Shown here piece after piece: positions 34,805 through 42,666 of a stretch of 64,000 bases of DNA. Position numbers and translations under genes: made by a program. Numbering within the stretch: position 1 is the first letter of the stretch; the number at the start of each line of letters is the position of its first letter. Origin of the DNA: Erysipelotrichaceae bacterium (GTDB taxonomy: Bacteria > Bacillota_I > Bacilli_A > Erysipelotrichales > Erysipelotrichaceae); contig DPJD01000001.1 of assembly GCA_003543215.1 (NCBI GenBank), positions 616,860 through 680,859 of the forward strand. Direction: 5' to 3'. Below the pieces are notes generated by a model. It saw only the letters and a program-made list of their open reading frames with translations. It did no database searches and had not been told where the DNA came from.

Positions 34805-36436
34805 ATGAATTTTAAAGATTTCTTAGCTGCAATGCAAGCTTTGGAAGGGAATCGAAACATTACGAAAGAGATTGTTTTGGAAGCGTTGAATGAAGCTTTA
34901 GCCAAAGCCTATCGTAAACACATCGAAATTCCAGATGCATTGGTAAAGGTTGATATCGATCATCACACAGGCGAAGTCAATTTGTATCAACAATACACGA
35001 TTGTCGAAGAAGTTGAAGATGATGAGTTGGAAATTGGTTTGAAAGAAGCTCAAGCCATTAATCCTGAATATCAATTGGGTGAGTTGCATAATATCAAAGT
35101 AAACATTGATGAACTGGGTAGAGCGGCTGCTCTTTTGGCGAAGAACGTCATGAAGCAGAAGATCCGTGAAGCTGAAAAGAAAGCTGTTTACGATGAGTAC
35201 ATTGATAAACTTGATGAAATGGTCATTGGGATCGTTGAATCGGTAGAAGAGAAGTTCGTCGTCGTCAATTTGGGTAAAACTTTAGCGATGATGCCAAAAG
35301 CGGCTCAAATTCCAGGTGAAGCGTACAAAGAAGGCCAAAAAATTCGATTGGTCATCACTGAAGTAACCAAAGACACCAAGGGTGCTCAAGTTTTGGTTTC
35401 ACGTGCGGATACGAAACTTGTCAAACGTTTGTTTGAAAAAGAAGTCCCTGAAATCTTCCAAGGGATTGTTGAAATCAAAGCAATCGCACGCGAAGCTGGA
35501 GAGCGCACCAAAATGGCCGTTTTCTCAAAACGTGATGATGTCGATCCAATCGGTGCATGTATTGGGCCTCGTGGTTCACGTGTTCAGGTCGTTATCGAAG
35601 AGTTGAAGGGTGAGAAGATCGACATCTTTGAATGGCGTGAAAACATCATTGAACTGATCAAAAATGCTCTGAGTCCTGCACAAATTCTAGCTGTTATCCA
35701 AAGTGAAGAAAAACGCGGAATCGTGGTTGTGGTTGAAGATGATCAACTTTCCTTAGCAATTGGTAAAAAAGGTAAGAATGCACGTCTTGCGGTACGTTTG
35801 ACGGGTATGAAGATCGATATCAAATCACGTACGGATATTGAAGCTGAAGGTCGTGATTGGAATCGTGAGGCACAAGCATTCTCATTAGAGCAAGAAGCGA
35901 AGATCGTCGAACGTAAGGCACGTAAACTACAAGAAGAACGTGCTAAACAAGCTGAACTTGAAGCGGCTAAGCAACAAGTCTATTCTGAGATCGTTGAAGA
36001 TTTGACACTAAAAGATGAAGAAAGTTCCGATTTCTACGAAGAAAAAGAATATGTTCCTTCTGAAACCTTGGTTGTGGAAACACCTGTCGTCAAGGAAGTC
36101 AAAGCAGAAAAACCAAAAGAAGAACCTAAACCTAAACGTGAACGTAAGCCTCTAGAAGTTCGTCATGATTATGTTTCTAAGTTTGAAGCGATTGCCGATA
36201 ACAAGCCTGTTCCTGAGAAGAAGGAGCCTTTGAAACGTAAGACGAAGAAGCAGGAAGAAGAAGAAAGACGTTTACGCGGTTCTGAGTTGAAGAAAGACAA
36301 GGATTACGAAATCAAGATTGAATACACTGAAGAAGAGCTTGCTGAAATCGCTCGTAGCGAAGCAGCTGAGAAATCACAGTGGGAAGATGAAATTGATTTC
36401 GATGAATTTGAAGATTATTATGAGGATGAAGAATAA
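34805..36436 (+). CDS. nusA: Transcription factor NusA with long charged tail
   Basis: Elongation factor controlling pausing, termination and antitermination. The N-terminal RNA polymerase-binding domain (1-125), S1 domain (about 135-200), KH1 (IGPRGSRVQ) and KH2 (AIGKKGKNARLAVRLTG) end near residue 345. The remaining 195 residues are an unusual low-complexity tail, Lys/Glu-rich with basic stretches and then a strongly acidic end (EDEIDFDEFEDYYEDEE). Bacillus NusA stops at about 371 residues. No E. coli-type AR repeats are apparent in the tail. The ribosome site GGAGAGG precedes the start. Confidence 0.95.
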   Translation: MNFKDFLAAMQALEGNRNITKEIVLEALNEALAKAYRKHIEIPDALVKVDIDHHTGEVNLYQQYTIVEEVEDDELEIGLKEAQAINPEYQLGELHNIKVNIDELGRAAALLAKNVMKQKIREAEKKAVYDEYIDKLDEMVIGIVESVEEKFVVVNLGKTLAMMPKAAQIPGEAYKEGQKIRLVITEVTKDTKGAQVLVSRADTKLVKRLFEKEVPEIFQGIVEIKAIAREAGERTKMAVFSKRDDVDPIGACIGPRGSRVQVVIEELKGEKIDIFEWRENIIELIKNALSPAQILAVIQSEEKRGIVVVVEDDQLSLAIGKKGKNARLAVRLTGMKIDIKSRTDIEAEGRDWNREAQAFSLEQEAKIVERKARKLQEERAKQAELEAAKQQVYSEIVEDLTLKDEESSDFYEEKEYVPSETLVVETPVVKEVKAEKPKEEPKPKRERKPLEVRHDYVSKFEAIADNKPVPEKKEPLKRKTKKQEEEERRLRGSELKKDKDYEIKIEYTEEELAEIARSEAAEKSQWEDEIDFDEFEDYYEDEE

Positions 36437-36447
36437 AGGAGGTTTTG

Positions 36448-36711
36448 ATGAAGAAAATTCCTTTAAGACGTTGTGTTGCGACGATGACGCAAGCTCCCAA
36501 GAAAGAGTTGTTGCGAATCGTCAAAACACCTGAAGGTGAAGTGAAGATCGATCTTTCAGGTAAAGCGAATGGACGCGGTGCTTATCTCTTAAAGTCCTAT
36601 GAGGCTTTAGAGGTCGCACGTAAGAAGGGTTCATTGGCACGTGCTTTAGAATGTGAGATTCCCGGACGTTTATTTGATGAAATCAAGGATTACTTAGATG
36701 GCATTCAATGA
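36448..36711 (+). CDS. ylxR: YlxR family RNA-binding protein
   Basis: An 87-residue DUF448 protein with the family hallmark RRCVATMTQAPKKELLRIV and the GRGAYL loop. YlxR proteins are small, nucleic-acid binding and encoded between nusA and infB. They have been reported to associate with RNase P or act as nucleoid-like regulators in other Firmicutes. An AAGGAGG ribosome site favours the ATG at 36448. It overlaps ylxQ by 14 bases. Confidence 0.9.
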   Translation: MKKIPLRRCVATMTQAPKKELLRIVKTPEGEVKIDLSGKANGRGAYLLKSYEALEVARKKGSLARALECEIPGRLFDEIKDYLDGIQ

Positions 36712-36991
36712 TTATGCGTTTCTCGGCATCATCAAACGCGCCAATGCGTTGGTGAGTGGCGATCGCATGCTTGAAGGCATCCGCAATAAAAAGGTCTATT
36801 TGGTCTTGTTGAGTAATGATGCTTCATTACGTAGTCAAAAAGTGATTCGTGATAAATGTTCGTTTTATGGAATTCCTTTGCTTGATGATTTGGATGGTCA
36901 GTTGTTGCATGCAAACATCAATCAGACTGCCATTGCAATTGGAATCACAAATATTGATATGGCAAATAAAGTATTAAAAGAAAGTAGGTGA
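36698..36991 (+). CDS. ylxQ: L7Ae-family protein YlxQ
   Basis: A 97-residue L7Ae/L30e-fold protein of the YlxQ group, which bind kink-turn RNA. The fold is visible in the N-terminal helix (LGIIKRANALVSGDRM), the central strand (KVYLVLLSNDAS) and the late AIAIGI segment. It starts within ylxR and overlaps the infB ribosome site. The cellular RNA target is unknown. Confidence 0.88.
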   Translation: MAFNDYAFLGIIKRANALVSGDRMLEGIRNKKVYLVLLSNDASLRSQKVIRDKCSFYGIPLLDDLDGQLLHANINQTAIAIGITNIDMANKVLKESR

Positions 36992-36996
36992 TTTTT

Positions 36997-38826
36997 ATGG
37001 GGAGACCCGTAAGAAGAAACAACAAGAAGCCGCGTAAAGGAACTACGCAAAGAGAGTTTAAGCCACGTGCTGAACTCGTAACGAAGATTGCATATGAAGA
37101 GGGGATTACGGTTAGTGAACTTGCTGAGAAGTTGAATAAAAACTCCAGCGATCTCATTAAATTATTGTTCATGTTGGGTAAGATGGTTACCATCAATTCC
37201 AATTTAGATGATGAAACGGTTCAACTCATTTGCATGGAATACAATGTAGAAGTCACTAAAGAAGAAGCTGTTGATGAGGATAGTTTGGAAGATATTGACA
37301 TCGACGATCCAAAAGATTTATTGGAACGTTCTCCAATCATCACCATCATGGGCCATGTCGACCATGGTAAAACCAGTTTATTGGATGCGATTCGTAAAAC
37401 GAAGGTTGTGGATGGCGAACACGGTGGCATCACACAACACATTGGTGCTTATCAAGTCACCGTCAATGGTAAGAAGTTGACGTTCTTGGATACTCCAGGT
37501 CATGAAGCTTTTACATCCATGCGTGCGCGTGGTGCTAAAGTAACAGATATCGTCATCATCGTCGTTGCAGCGGATGATGGAGTCATGCCTCAAACACGTG
37601 AAGCCATTGATCATGCGAAAGCAGCTGGGGTGCCCATTATTGTTGCGATCAACAAGATTGATAAACCTGGCGCAAATTTTGAGAAGATTTACAATGCTTT
37701 AGCTGATTTGGATTTAACACCTGAAGAATGGGGTGGAGAAGTCATGTTCTGTAAGCTTTCTGCTAAAACAGGTGAAGGCATTCAAAACATGTTGGAATCC
37801 ATTTTAGTTGTATCAGAAGTTCAAGATTTAAAGGCAAACCCAAACCGTATGGCTACGGGTTCGGTAATCGAAGCTCGTTTAGATAAAGGCAGAGGTCCTG
37901 TCGCAACCCTATTGGTTCAAAATGGTACCCTGCATGCTGGTGATATCTTGGTTGTTGGGGCGTGTTTTGGTAAAGTCCGTAAAATGACGGATGATCGTGG
38001 TCGTGAGATCAAAGATGCCAAACCTTCAATGCCAGTTGAAATCATTGGTTTGAATGATGTTCCTGTTGCAGGTGATATTTTCAAAGTCTTTGACAATGAA
38101 AAGAAAGCACGTGCACTTGCTGATCGTCGTTCGCAAGTCAAGATTGATGCTGAACGTAAAGGAAGTTCTTCTGTTAGTTTGGAAGAATTATCGAAGGCAA
38201 TTGAAGATGGTAATCTTCAAGAAATCAACATCATCGTCAAAGCAGATGTTCAAGGTTCAGCGGAAGCCATCAAGCAAGCGTTGGAGCGGATTGATGTTGC
38301 GACGGTTCGTATCAATGTTATTCGCTCTACTGTAGGCGCAATTTCGGAATCTGACATTATGTTGGCTTCGGCAAGTAATGCGATCGTCATGGGCTTCAAT
38401 GTTCGTCCTGATGCGGTTGTACGTCGAAAAGCGGAAGAAGAAGGCATTGATATTCGTTTATACAATGTCATCTACGATGCCGTCAATGAGATGGAAAGTG
38501 CGATGAAAGGCTTACTTGCACCGGTATATAAAGAAGTTGTATTAGGCCAAGCATCTGTTCGTCAACTCTTTAGAGTTACTAAAGTTGGAACCATCGCAGG
38601 TTGCATGGTTACCGATGGTAAGCTTGTTCGTGATGCGAAAGTTCGTATCATTCGAGACGGTACCGTTGTTTACACAAGCAAGTTAGGTACTTTGAAGCGT
38701 TTCCAAAACGATGCGAAAGAAGTAGCAGCTGGATATGATTGTGGTTTAACGATTGATGGATTCAATGATATTAAAGAAAACGATGTCATTGAAGCATTTG
38801 AGGATCGTGAAGTTCCTCAAGTCTAG
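36997..38826 (+). CDS. infB: Translation initiation factor IF-2 (short N-terminus)
   Basis: The GTPase that places initiator tRNA on the 30S subunit. The 609 residues have only about 110 before the G domain. Those carry a basic start (GRPVRRNNKKPRKG) and one IF2N motif (TVSELAEKLNKNSSDLIKLLF). The G domain shows GHVDHGKT at 119-126, DTPGHE, NKID and SAKTGEG, followed by domains II-IV including the IF-2 signature region. Bacillus IF-2 is about 716 residues, so the variable N-terminal part is reduced. The start is ATG 36997, after AGGTGAT. An upstream GTG sits inside the ylxQ end. Confidence 0.97.
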   Translation: MGRPVRRNNKKPRKGTTQREFKPRAELVTKIAYEEGITVSELAEKLNKNSSDLIKLLFMLGKMVTINSNLDDETVQLICMEYNVEVTKEEAVDEDSLEDIDIDDPKDLLERSPIITIMGHVDHGKTSLLDAIRKTKVVDGEHGGITQHIGAYQVTVNGKKLTFLDTPGHEAFTSMRARGAKVTDIVIIVVAADDGVMPQTREAIDHAKAAGVPIIVAINKIDKPGANFEKIYNALADLDLTPEEWGGEVMFCKLSAKTGEGIQNMLESILVVSEVQDLKANPNRMATGSVIEARLDKGRGPVATLLVQNGTLHAGDILVVGACFGKVRKMTDDRGREIKDAKPSMPVEIIGLNDVPVAGDIFKVFDNEKKARALADRRSQVKIDAERKGSSSVSLEELSKAIEDGNLQEINIIVKADVQGSAEAIKQALERIDVATVRINVIRSTVGAISESDIMLASASNAIVMGFNVRPDAVVRRKAEEEGIDIRLYNVIYDAVNEMESAMKGLLAPVYKEVVLGQASVRQLFRVTKVGTIAGCMVTDGKLVRDAKVRIIRDGTVVYTSKLGTLKRFQNDAKEVAAGYDCGLTIDGFNDIKENDVIEAFEDREVPQV

Positions 38827-38837
38827 GAGGTATCAAT

Positions 38838-39188
38838 ATGGCGATACGCCAACAAAGAATTGCACAAGTCATTCTTAAAGAAGTTTCAGAGATGATTCAG
38901 TTTGAAATCAAGGATCCAGATATTGGTTTTGTGACCATCATGGATGTCGAGATGACAAATGATTATTCACTTGCAAAGTTGTATGTGACGTTTCTCGATA
39001 AAGAAAAGGGAGCAGATCTACAATTAAAAGCACTCAACGGTTATGCAAAGCAGATCCGTGGAGCACTGGGTAAAAAATTGATGATTCGAAAGATTCCAGA
39101 AATCAAATTCTTAGTTGATTCGACATTCGAACAAGGTAAGAAAATTGATGACATCATCGACTTGTTGCAGAAACAAAGACAGAATTAG
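38838..39188 (+). CDS. rbfA: Ribosome-binding factor A
   Basis: Cold-shock and 16S rRNA 5'-end maturation factor. The 116-residue KH-fold protein has the typical start (RQQRIAQVILKEVSEMIQFEIKD), the central VTIMDVEMTNDYSLAKLYVTF and the closing I-PEIKFLVDSTFEQGKKID. AGGAGG lies eight bases before the ATG. Last gene of the rimP-nusA-infB operon. Its stop overlaps the opposite radical SAM stop and the terminator. Confidence 0.95.
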   Translation: MAIRQQRIAQVILKEVSEMIQFEIKDPDIGFVTIMDVEMTNDYSLAKLYVTFLDKEKGADLQLKALNGYAKQIRGALGKKLMIRKIPEIKFLVDSTFEQGKKIDDIIDLLQKQRQN

Positions 39189-40015
39189 AGGGTTATCCCT
39201 CTTTTTTTATTGAATCTTAAACGATATGTGCAATGCTTGCAAAGTTCTTCTGAGCATTGGTTTTGATTGAAAGAACGATTGAATATAGTCAAACGTTCAT
39301 CATTGATTATGGATATGAAGCTGTTTTGGTGGATATTTCCCAATTTCAATAATCCATTCGCATCTAAACAACAGGGTGTTACCGTTCCGTCTGCTAATAT
39401 CGCAATGAGTTTGGTTCCGGAGTGACAATAACCTTGATTGGAGACAAATGGATTATCAAAAGATGGCCATGTAAATGTATCATCGAGGTCGATGAAAAGA
39501 TTGGTTGCGATTTTACTTCTCTTCATTGGGAGTTGATCAATCGCTATACCAATAAGTTGTGAAAGTTTTGATCGAGCGTCATGATCATCAAATCGCCAGA
39601 TTCTTAGAAAGAGTGAGAAATGATGTATTGCTGAATCTTGAATCAACTGCTTAAGCACTATATGATTTCGATCAAGTTCATTGATTTGAAGTGCATGCAA
39701 AGAGACACTTAATTGAACAAGGGCTGGGTGTTGGTATAACGCGTAATCAACACGGTTTAGATAGGTTCCATTGGTGACCAGATGTACCTTTAATTTGGCT
39801 TCATGCGCTAAGTCCATGAACTCCAATAGATTTGGATGCATAAAAGGTTCACCTTGAACATGAAGATAGATATGTTGTGTATGGTCTTTGATTTCTTGCA
39901 TGACGTGCTTAAATTCATCGAGCGTCATCATCTTAGGTGAACGTTTGTTCTTTAAGCAGAAGACACAATTTAAGTTACATGTATTGGTGATTTCGATATA
40001 GATTCGTTGGAACAT
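39185..40015 (-). CDS. Radical SAM protein with SPASM-like C-terminus
   Basis: A 276-residue radical S-adenosylmethionine enzyme. The cluster-binding CxxxCxxC motif is C13, C17, C20, followed by a GEPFMHPNLLEF stretch characteristic of the SAM-binding strand. The C-terminal part has extra cysteines (GYCHSG, TPCCLD, CSEELCKHC), as in SPASM/twitch auxiliary-cluster domains. No peptide precursor or partner gene is adjacent, so the substrate is unknown. It has no Shine-Dalgarno sequence. An extended -10 box (TGT-TAGAAT) lies six bases before the ATG. The upstream transporter operon ends in a terminator just before it. Confidence 0.82.
   Translation of the reverse strand: MFQRIYIEITNTCNLNCVFCLKNKRSPKMMTLDEFKHVMQEIKDHTQHIYLHVQGEPFMHPNLLEFMDLAHEAKLKVHLVTNGTYLNRVDYALYQHPALVQLSVSLHALQINELDRNHIVLKQLIQDSAIHHFSLFLRIWRFDDHDARSKLSQLIGIAIDQLPMKRSKIATNLFIDLDDTFTWPSFDNPFVSNQGYCHSGTKLIAILADGTVTPCCLDANGLLKLGNIHQNSFISIINDERLTIFNRSFNQNQCSEELCKHCTYRLRFNKKRGITL
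39187..39208 (+). terminator. Terminator of the rimP-rbfA operon
   Basis: AGAGGG, TTAT and CCCTCT are followed by T's. It overlaps the rbfA stop and lies inside the antisense codons of the radical SAM gene's C-terminus. Confidence 0.88.
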
Positions 40016-40021
40016 AGTGTT

Positions 40022-40030
40022 ATTCTAACA
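40022..40030 (-). promoter_or_regulatory. Extended -10 promoter of radical SAM gene
   Basis: On the minus strand TGT-TAGAAT ends exactly six bases before the ATG. No -35 box was recognised, and the preceding sequence is a terminator. Confidence 0.5.
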
Positions 40031-40038
40031 TTTGCATT

Positions 40039-40061
40039 AAAAAAGCGGAACTTAATCCGCT
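40039..40061 (-). terminator. Terminator of the lysine-riboswitch transporter operon
   Basis: On the minus strand AGCGGA pairs with TCCGCT, followed by six T. It overlaps the stop codon of the ATPase gene. Confidence 0.85.
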
Positions 40062-40791
40062 ATTGGTTTCTAAACCTTTGTAAGAATTCTTTTGTACGCT
40101 CTTGTTTGGGGTGATTGAAGAGTTCATCTGGAGTTCCTTCTTCAAGAATGATGCCACTATCCATGAAAAGTACACGATCGGAAACTTCTTTCGCAAAAGC
40201 CATCTCATGAGTCACGATCATCATCGTTCGATGTTCTTTTGCCAATGATTTGATGACATGTAGAACTTCACCAACCATCTCAGGATCCAAAGCACTTGTT
40301 GGTTCATCAAATAGGAGGACCTTTGGTTCCATACACAAGGTTCTAGCAATGGCGACACGTTGTTTCTGACCACCAGAGAGTGTCATGACAGAAGCGTTCG
40401 CAAAGCTTGCCAAACCGACTTTGTCGAGGATTTCCATTGCGAGTTGTTCCGCATCTGAACGTTTCTTTTTGAGGACTTTGACTTGTCCGATGACACAATT
40501 TTCAAGGGCTGTGAGATGTGAGAACAAGTTGAAGGATTGAAAGATCATGCCCACTTGTGCACGATATTGATTGATGCCTTTGATTGAACTGAGAATGTCT
40601 TTTGATTCAAACTTGATGGTTCCAGATTGATAGGATTCTAAGAGATTGATGCATCGTAATAGCGTACTTTTTCCACTGCCGCTTGAACCGATGACACTGA
40701 TGACTTCGCCTTTATTGACACTTAAGCTGACATCTTTAAGAACTTCAAGTTTTCCAAAGCGTTTTACAAGATGTTCGATTTCAATGATCAT
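40060..40791 (-). CDS. Polar amino acid ABC transporter ATPase (probably lysine)
   Basis: A 243-residue ATP-binding subunit of the GlnQ/HisP family that powers import. Walker A is GSSGSGKST at about 35-43, the signature LSGGQKQRVAIAR, and Walker B LLFDEPTSALDPE with the H-loop in VTHEM. Third gene of a binding protein-permease-ATPase operon under a lysine riboswitch, from which lysine specificity is inferred. It overlaps the permease gene by four bases. Confidence 0.92.
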   Translation of the reverse strand: MIIEIEHLVKRFGKLEVLKDVSLSVNKGEVISVIGSSGSGKSTLLRCINLLESYQSGTIKFESKDILSSIKGINQYRAQVGMIFQSFNLFSHLTALENCVIGQVKVLKKKRSDAEQLAMEILDKVGLASFANASVMTLSGGQKQRVAIARTLCMEPKVLLFDEPTSALDPEMVGEVLHVIKSLAKEHRTMMIVTHEMAFAKEVSDRVLFMDSGIILEEGTPDELFNHPKQERTKEFLQRFRNQ

Positions 40792-41582
40792 TGCTTTGGC
40801 TCCTTAGTTTTAAAATGGCCTTTGATTAAAGGTGTTGTTTGACTTGATGGTCCATCGAAACCCGATATCTGCATCTTGCCTTCAATGTATTTAAGAATCA
40901 AGGTTGTGGAATAAGTTAAGAATAGATAGATCAAGGCTGAAACGAAGAATGTATCACTGAAACGATAGATAATGCCTGCAACCGTTGTGGACTGGAAGAA
41001 CAACTCTGTGACACCAATGACATTCAATACAGAGGTATCTTTGATATTGACGACGAATTCATTACCAATTGCTGGGAATGCATTCTTAATTGCTTGTGGT
41101 AGAATGACAAATACCATTGTTTGGGTATTGTTCATGCCAATGGAGCGAGCTGCTTCGTTTTGACCTTTATCCAAGGATTGTATGCCTGAGCGGATGATTT
41201 CAGCCATGTAGGCACCGGTATTGATGGATACGATGACAATACCCGCTAATAATTTTGAGTTCTTGAAGATGGGTAGGAATGCGTTATAGATGAAGACTGC
41301 TTGAACCATCATCGGTGTACCACGGAAAACTTCAACATAGACCGATGTAATAATGCGTACAACTTTGACAATCCAATGTTTTAGCTTTGAATCATAATCA
41401 TATACGGGTAGGGCACGTAGAATACCGATACCCAAGCCGATGATCAAACCGATGATTGTACCGCTCAGTGCGATATATAAGGTGTTTTTTGCTCCAAAGA
41501 AGAAGAGCGAACCGTACTTTGAAAAGATGTAGCCGGCCGCTCCAAAGAGATCTTGTGGAATTTTACTTAAAAGGGTAATCAT
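40788..41582 (-). CDS. Amino acid ABC transporter permease (probably lysine)
   Basis: A 264-residue inner-membrane subunit of the His/Glu/Gln permease family with about five membrane helices. The EAA loop that contacts the ATPase reads GQNEAARSIGMNNTQTMVFV, and EVFRGTPMMVQ is a further family motif. Translation is coupled to the binding-protein gene by an ATGA overlap. Lysine specificity rests on the upstream riboswitch, not on the protein sequence. Confidence 0.92.
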   Translation of the reverse strand: MITLLSKIPQDLFGAAGYIFSKYGSLFFFGAKNTLYIALSGTIIGLIIGLGIGILRALPVYDYDSKLKHWIVKVVRIITSVYVEVFRGTPMMVQAVFIYNAFLPIFKNSKLLAGIVIVSINTGAYMAEIIRSGIQSLDKGQNEAARSIGMNNTQTMVFVILPQAIKNAFPAIGNEFVVNIKDTSVLNVIGVTELFFQSTTVAGIIYRFSDTFFVSALIYLFLTYSTTLILKYIEGKMQISGFDGPSSQTTPLIKGHFKTKEPKQ

Positions 41583-42400
41583 TCACCCTCTGGTTGACGT
41601 TGAATGGCATCTTTCATCCATTCCGCACGAGTTTCTTCACTAATGTTCGCAAGCACTTCATTGATTGTTTCTAAAAGTTCAACGCTGTCTTTTGCGACTG
41701 CAACCGATACGGTCGTATCTTCAAAGCTTGTCGTAAAACCATTGCCTTCCGCAAAGCTGATGATCTTTAAATCAGGATTGGAAGCAACGATACTCAATGC
41801 AACTGGGTATTCCGAAACCATCGCATCGAATTCTTTATTGACGACTGAATTGGTTAATAAAGCGAAACTGCCTAAAGGTGTACCATGAACGACACTTGGC
41901 ACTTGATCGACAACTGTATCATGGAAGGTTCCTTTTTGTGCCACAACACTGGCACCTGTGAAATCAACCAAAGCGGATGCATTTGCGAATGCGGAATCAT
42001 TACGAACGATCAAGACCAAGTCAGACGCATAATATGGGGTTGAGAAACTAACGGATTCACGACGTTCTGCCGTATCGGTCATACCTGCAACGATCATATC
42101 GATCTCACCATTGTTTAAAGCATCAATCAAACCTTCCCAAGCAATTTTCTTAACGATGAGTTCTTGGCCAACTTCGGCTGCGATTGCTTGCGCGATTTGA
42201 ACATCATAACCATCACAATAGCCTGTTCCTTGCTCATTGTTGATGAGAAGTGCTGTTTCACTGCTTTCTACTTGTGTCCAGTTGAAAGGTGCATAAGCAC
42301 ATTCCATACCGACATAGAGAACATCTTCCTCTGCTGGTGCAGCTGTACATGCGCTAAGGCTTAAACTGAGTAAGGCTAATAATGTGACTAATTTTTTCAT
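41579..42400 (-). CDS. Amino acid ABC transporter binding lipoprotein (probably lysine)
   Basis: A 273-residue family-3 solute-binding protein. It has a signal peptide with lipobox LSAC, so C18 should be lipidated and anchor it to the outer face of the membrane. Conserved segments are GYDVQIAQAIAAE, AGMTDTAERRESVSFSTPY and VAQKGT. The start is fixed by AAAAGGAGC. A longer upstream frame runs through the riboswitch and is rejected. First gene after the lysine riboswitch, followed by the permease. Confidence 0.92.
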   Translation of the reverse strand: MKKLVTLLALLSLSLSACTAAPAEEDVLYVGMECAYAPFNWTQVESSETALLINNEQGTGYCDGYDVQIAQAIAAEVGQELIVKKIAWEGLIDALNNGEIDMIVAGMTDTAERRESVSFSTPYYASDLVLIVRNDSAFANASALVDFTGASVVAQKGTFHDTVVDQVPSVVHGTPLGSFALLTNSVVNKEFDAMVSEYPVALSIVASNPDLKIISFAEGNGFTTSFEDTTVSVAVAKDSVELLETINEVLANISEETRAEWMKDAIQRQPEGE

Positions 42401-42420
42401 ATTCTTGCTCCTTTTCGTTA

Positions 42421-42451
42421 AACAAAAGATCGCATCTATAACGCGACCTTT
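42421..42451 (-). terminator. Regulated terminator of the lysine riboswitch
   Basis: Read on the minus strand, AAAGGTCGC pairs with GCGATCTTT (one G-U pair), followed by TTTTGTTT. The loop carries GTTATAG, which can pair instead with CTATAAC of the riboswitch P1 3' side (42467-42473), giving an antiterminator. Confidence 0.85.
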
Positions 42452-42465
42452 GTACTTTAGGTGTT

Positions 42466-42624
42466 TGTTATAGCGCCCTTCAAATTGAAGGAGTGTCATG
42501 AATCTTATTCATGACCCCACGAGTCATCTTGCCAGATGGATCGTTCGGCGACGGTTGCCTTTCCTAAAGTTCATTGCTTGCCAGCTCACTTTAGTACTCT
42601 TCTGCGTCGCTACCTCTATATATC
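42466..42624 (-). promoter_or_regulatory. Lysine riboswitch (L-box)
   Basis: On the minus strand the leader shows conserved L-box core segments in order: TATAGAGGTAGCGACGC, AAGAGTA, GGAAAGG, CGCCGAA, and TGGGGTCATGAATAAGATTC, a long hairpin. P1 is closed by TATAG/CTATA. I compared it by eye with the remembered Thermotoga and Bacillus L-boxes. With lysine bound, P1 and the downstream terminator should form. Without lysine the antiterminator CTATAAC/GTTATAG should form. It controls the binding protein-permease-ATPase operon. Confidence 0.88.
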
Positions 42625-42637
42625 TTTTGTCCTTAAG

Positions 42638-42666
42638 AGTATAAGTATAATCTATTCCTTTGTCAA
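42638..42666 (-). promoter_or_regulatory. Promoter of the lysine transporter operon
   Basis: TTGACA and TATACT are separated by 17 bases on the minus strand, a near-consensus promoter. The -35 box lies inside the last codons of the ttcA-like gene. Confidence 0.85.

Noticed and set aside
42401..42499. 33-residue N-terminal extension of the lysine binding protein
   Set aside because: It reads through the riboswitch and terminator, and the lipoprotein signal peptide begins at the ATG after AAGGAGC.
42466..42624. SAM (S-box) riboswitch before the transporter
   Set aside because: The core order AGAGGTAGCG, AGAGTA, GGAAAGG, GCCGAA and the long TGGGG hairpin is that of the lysine class, not the S-box.
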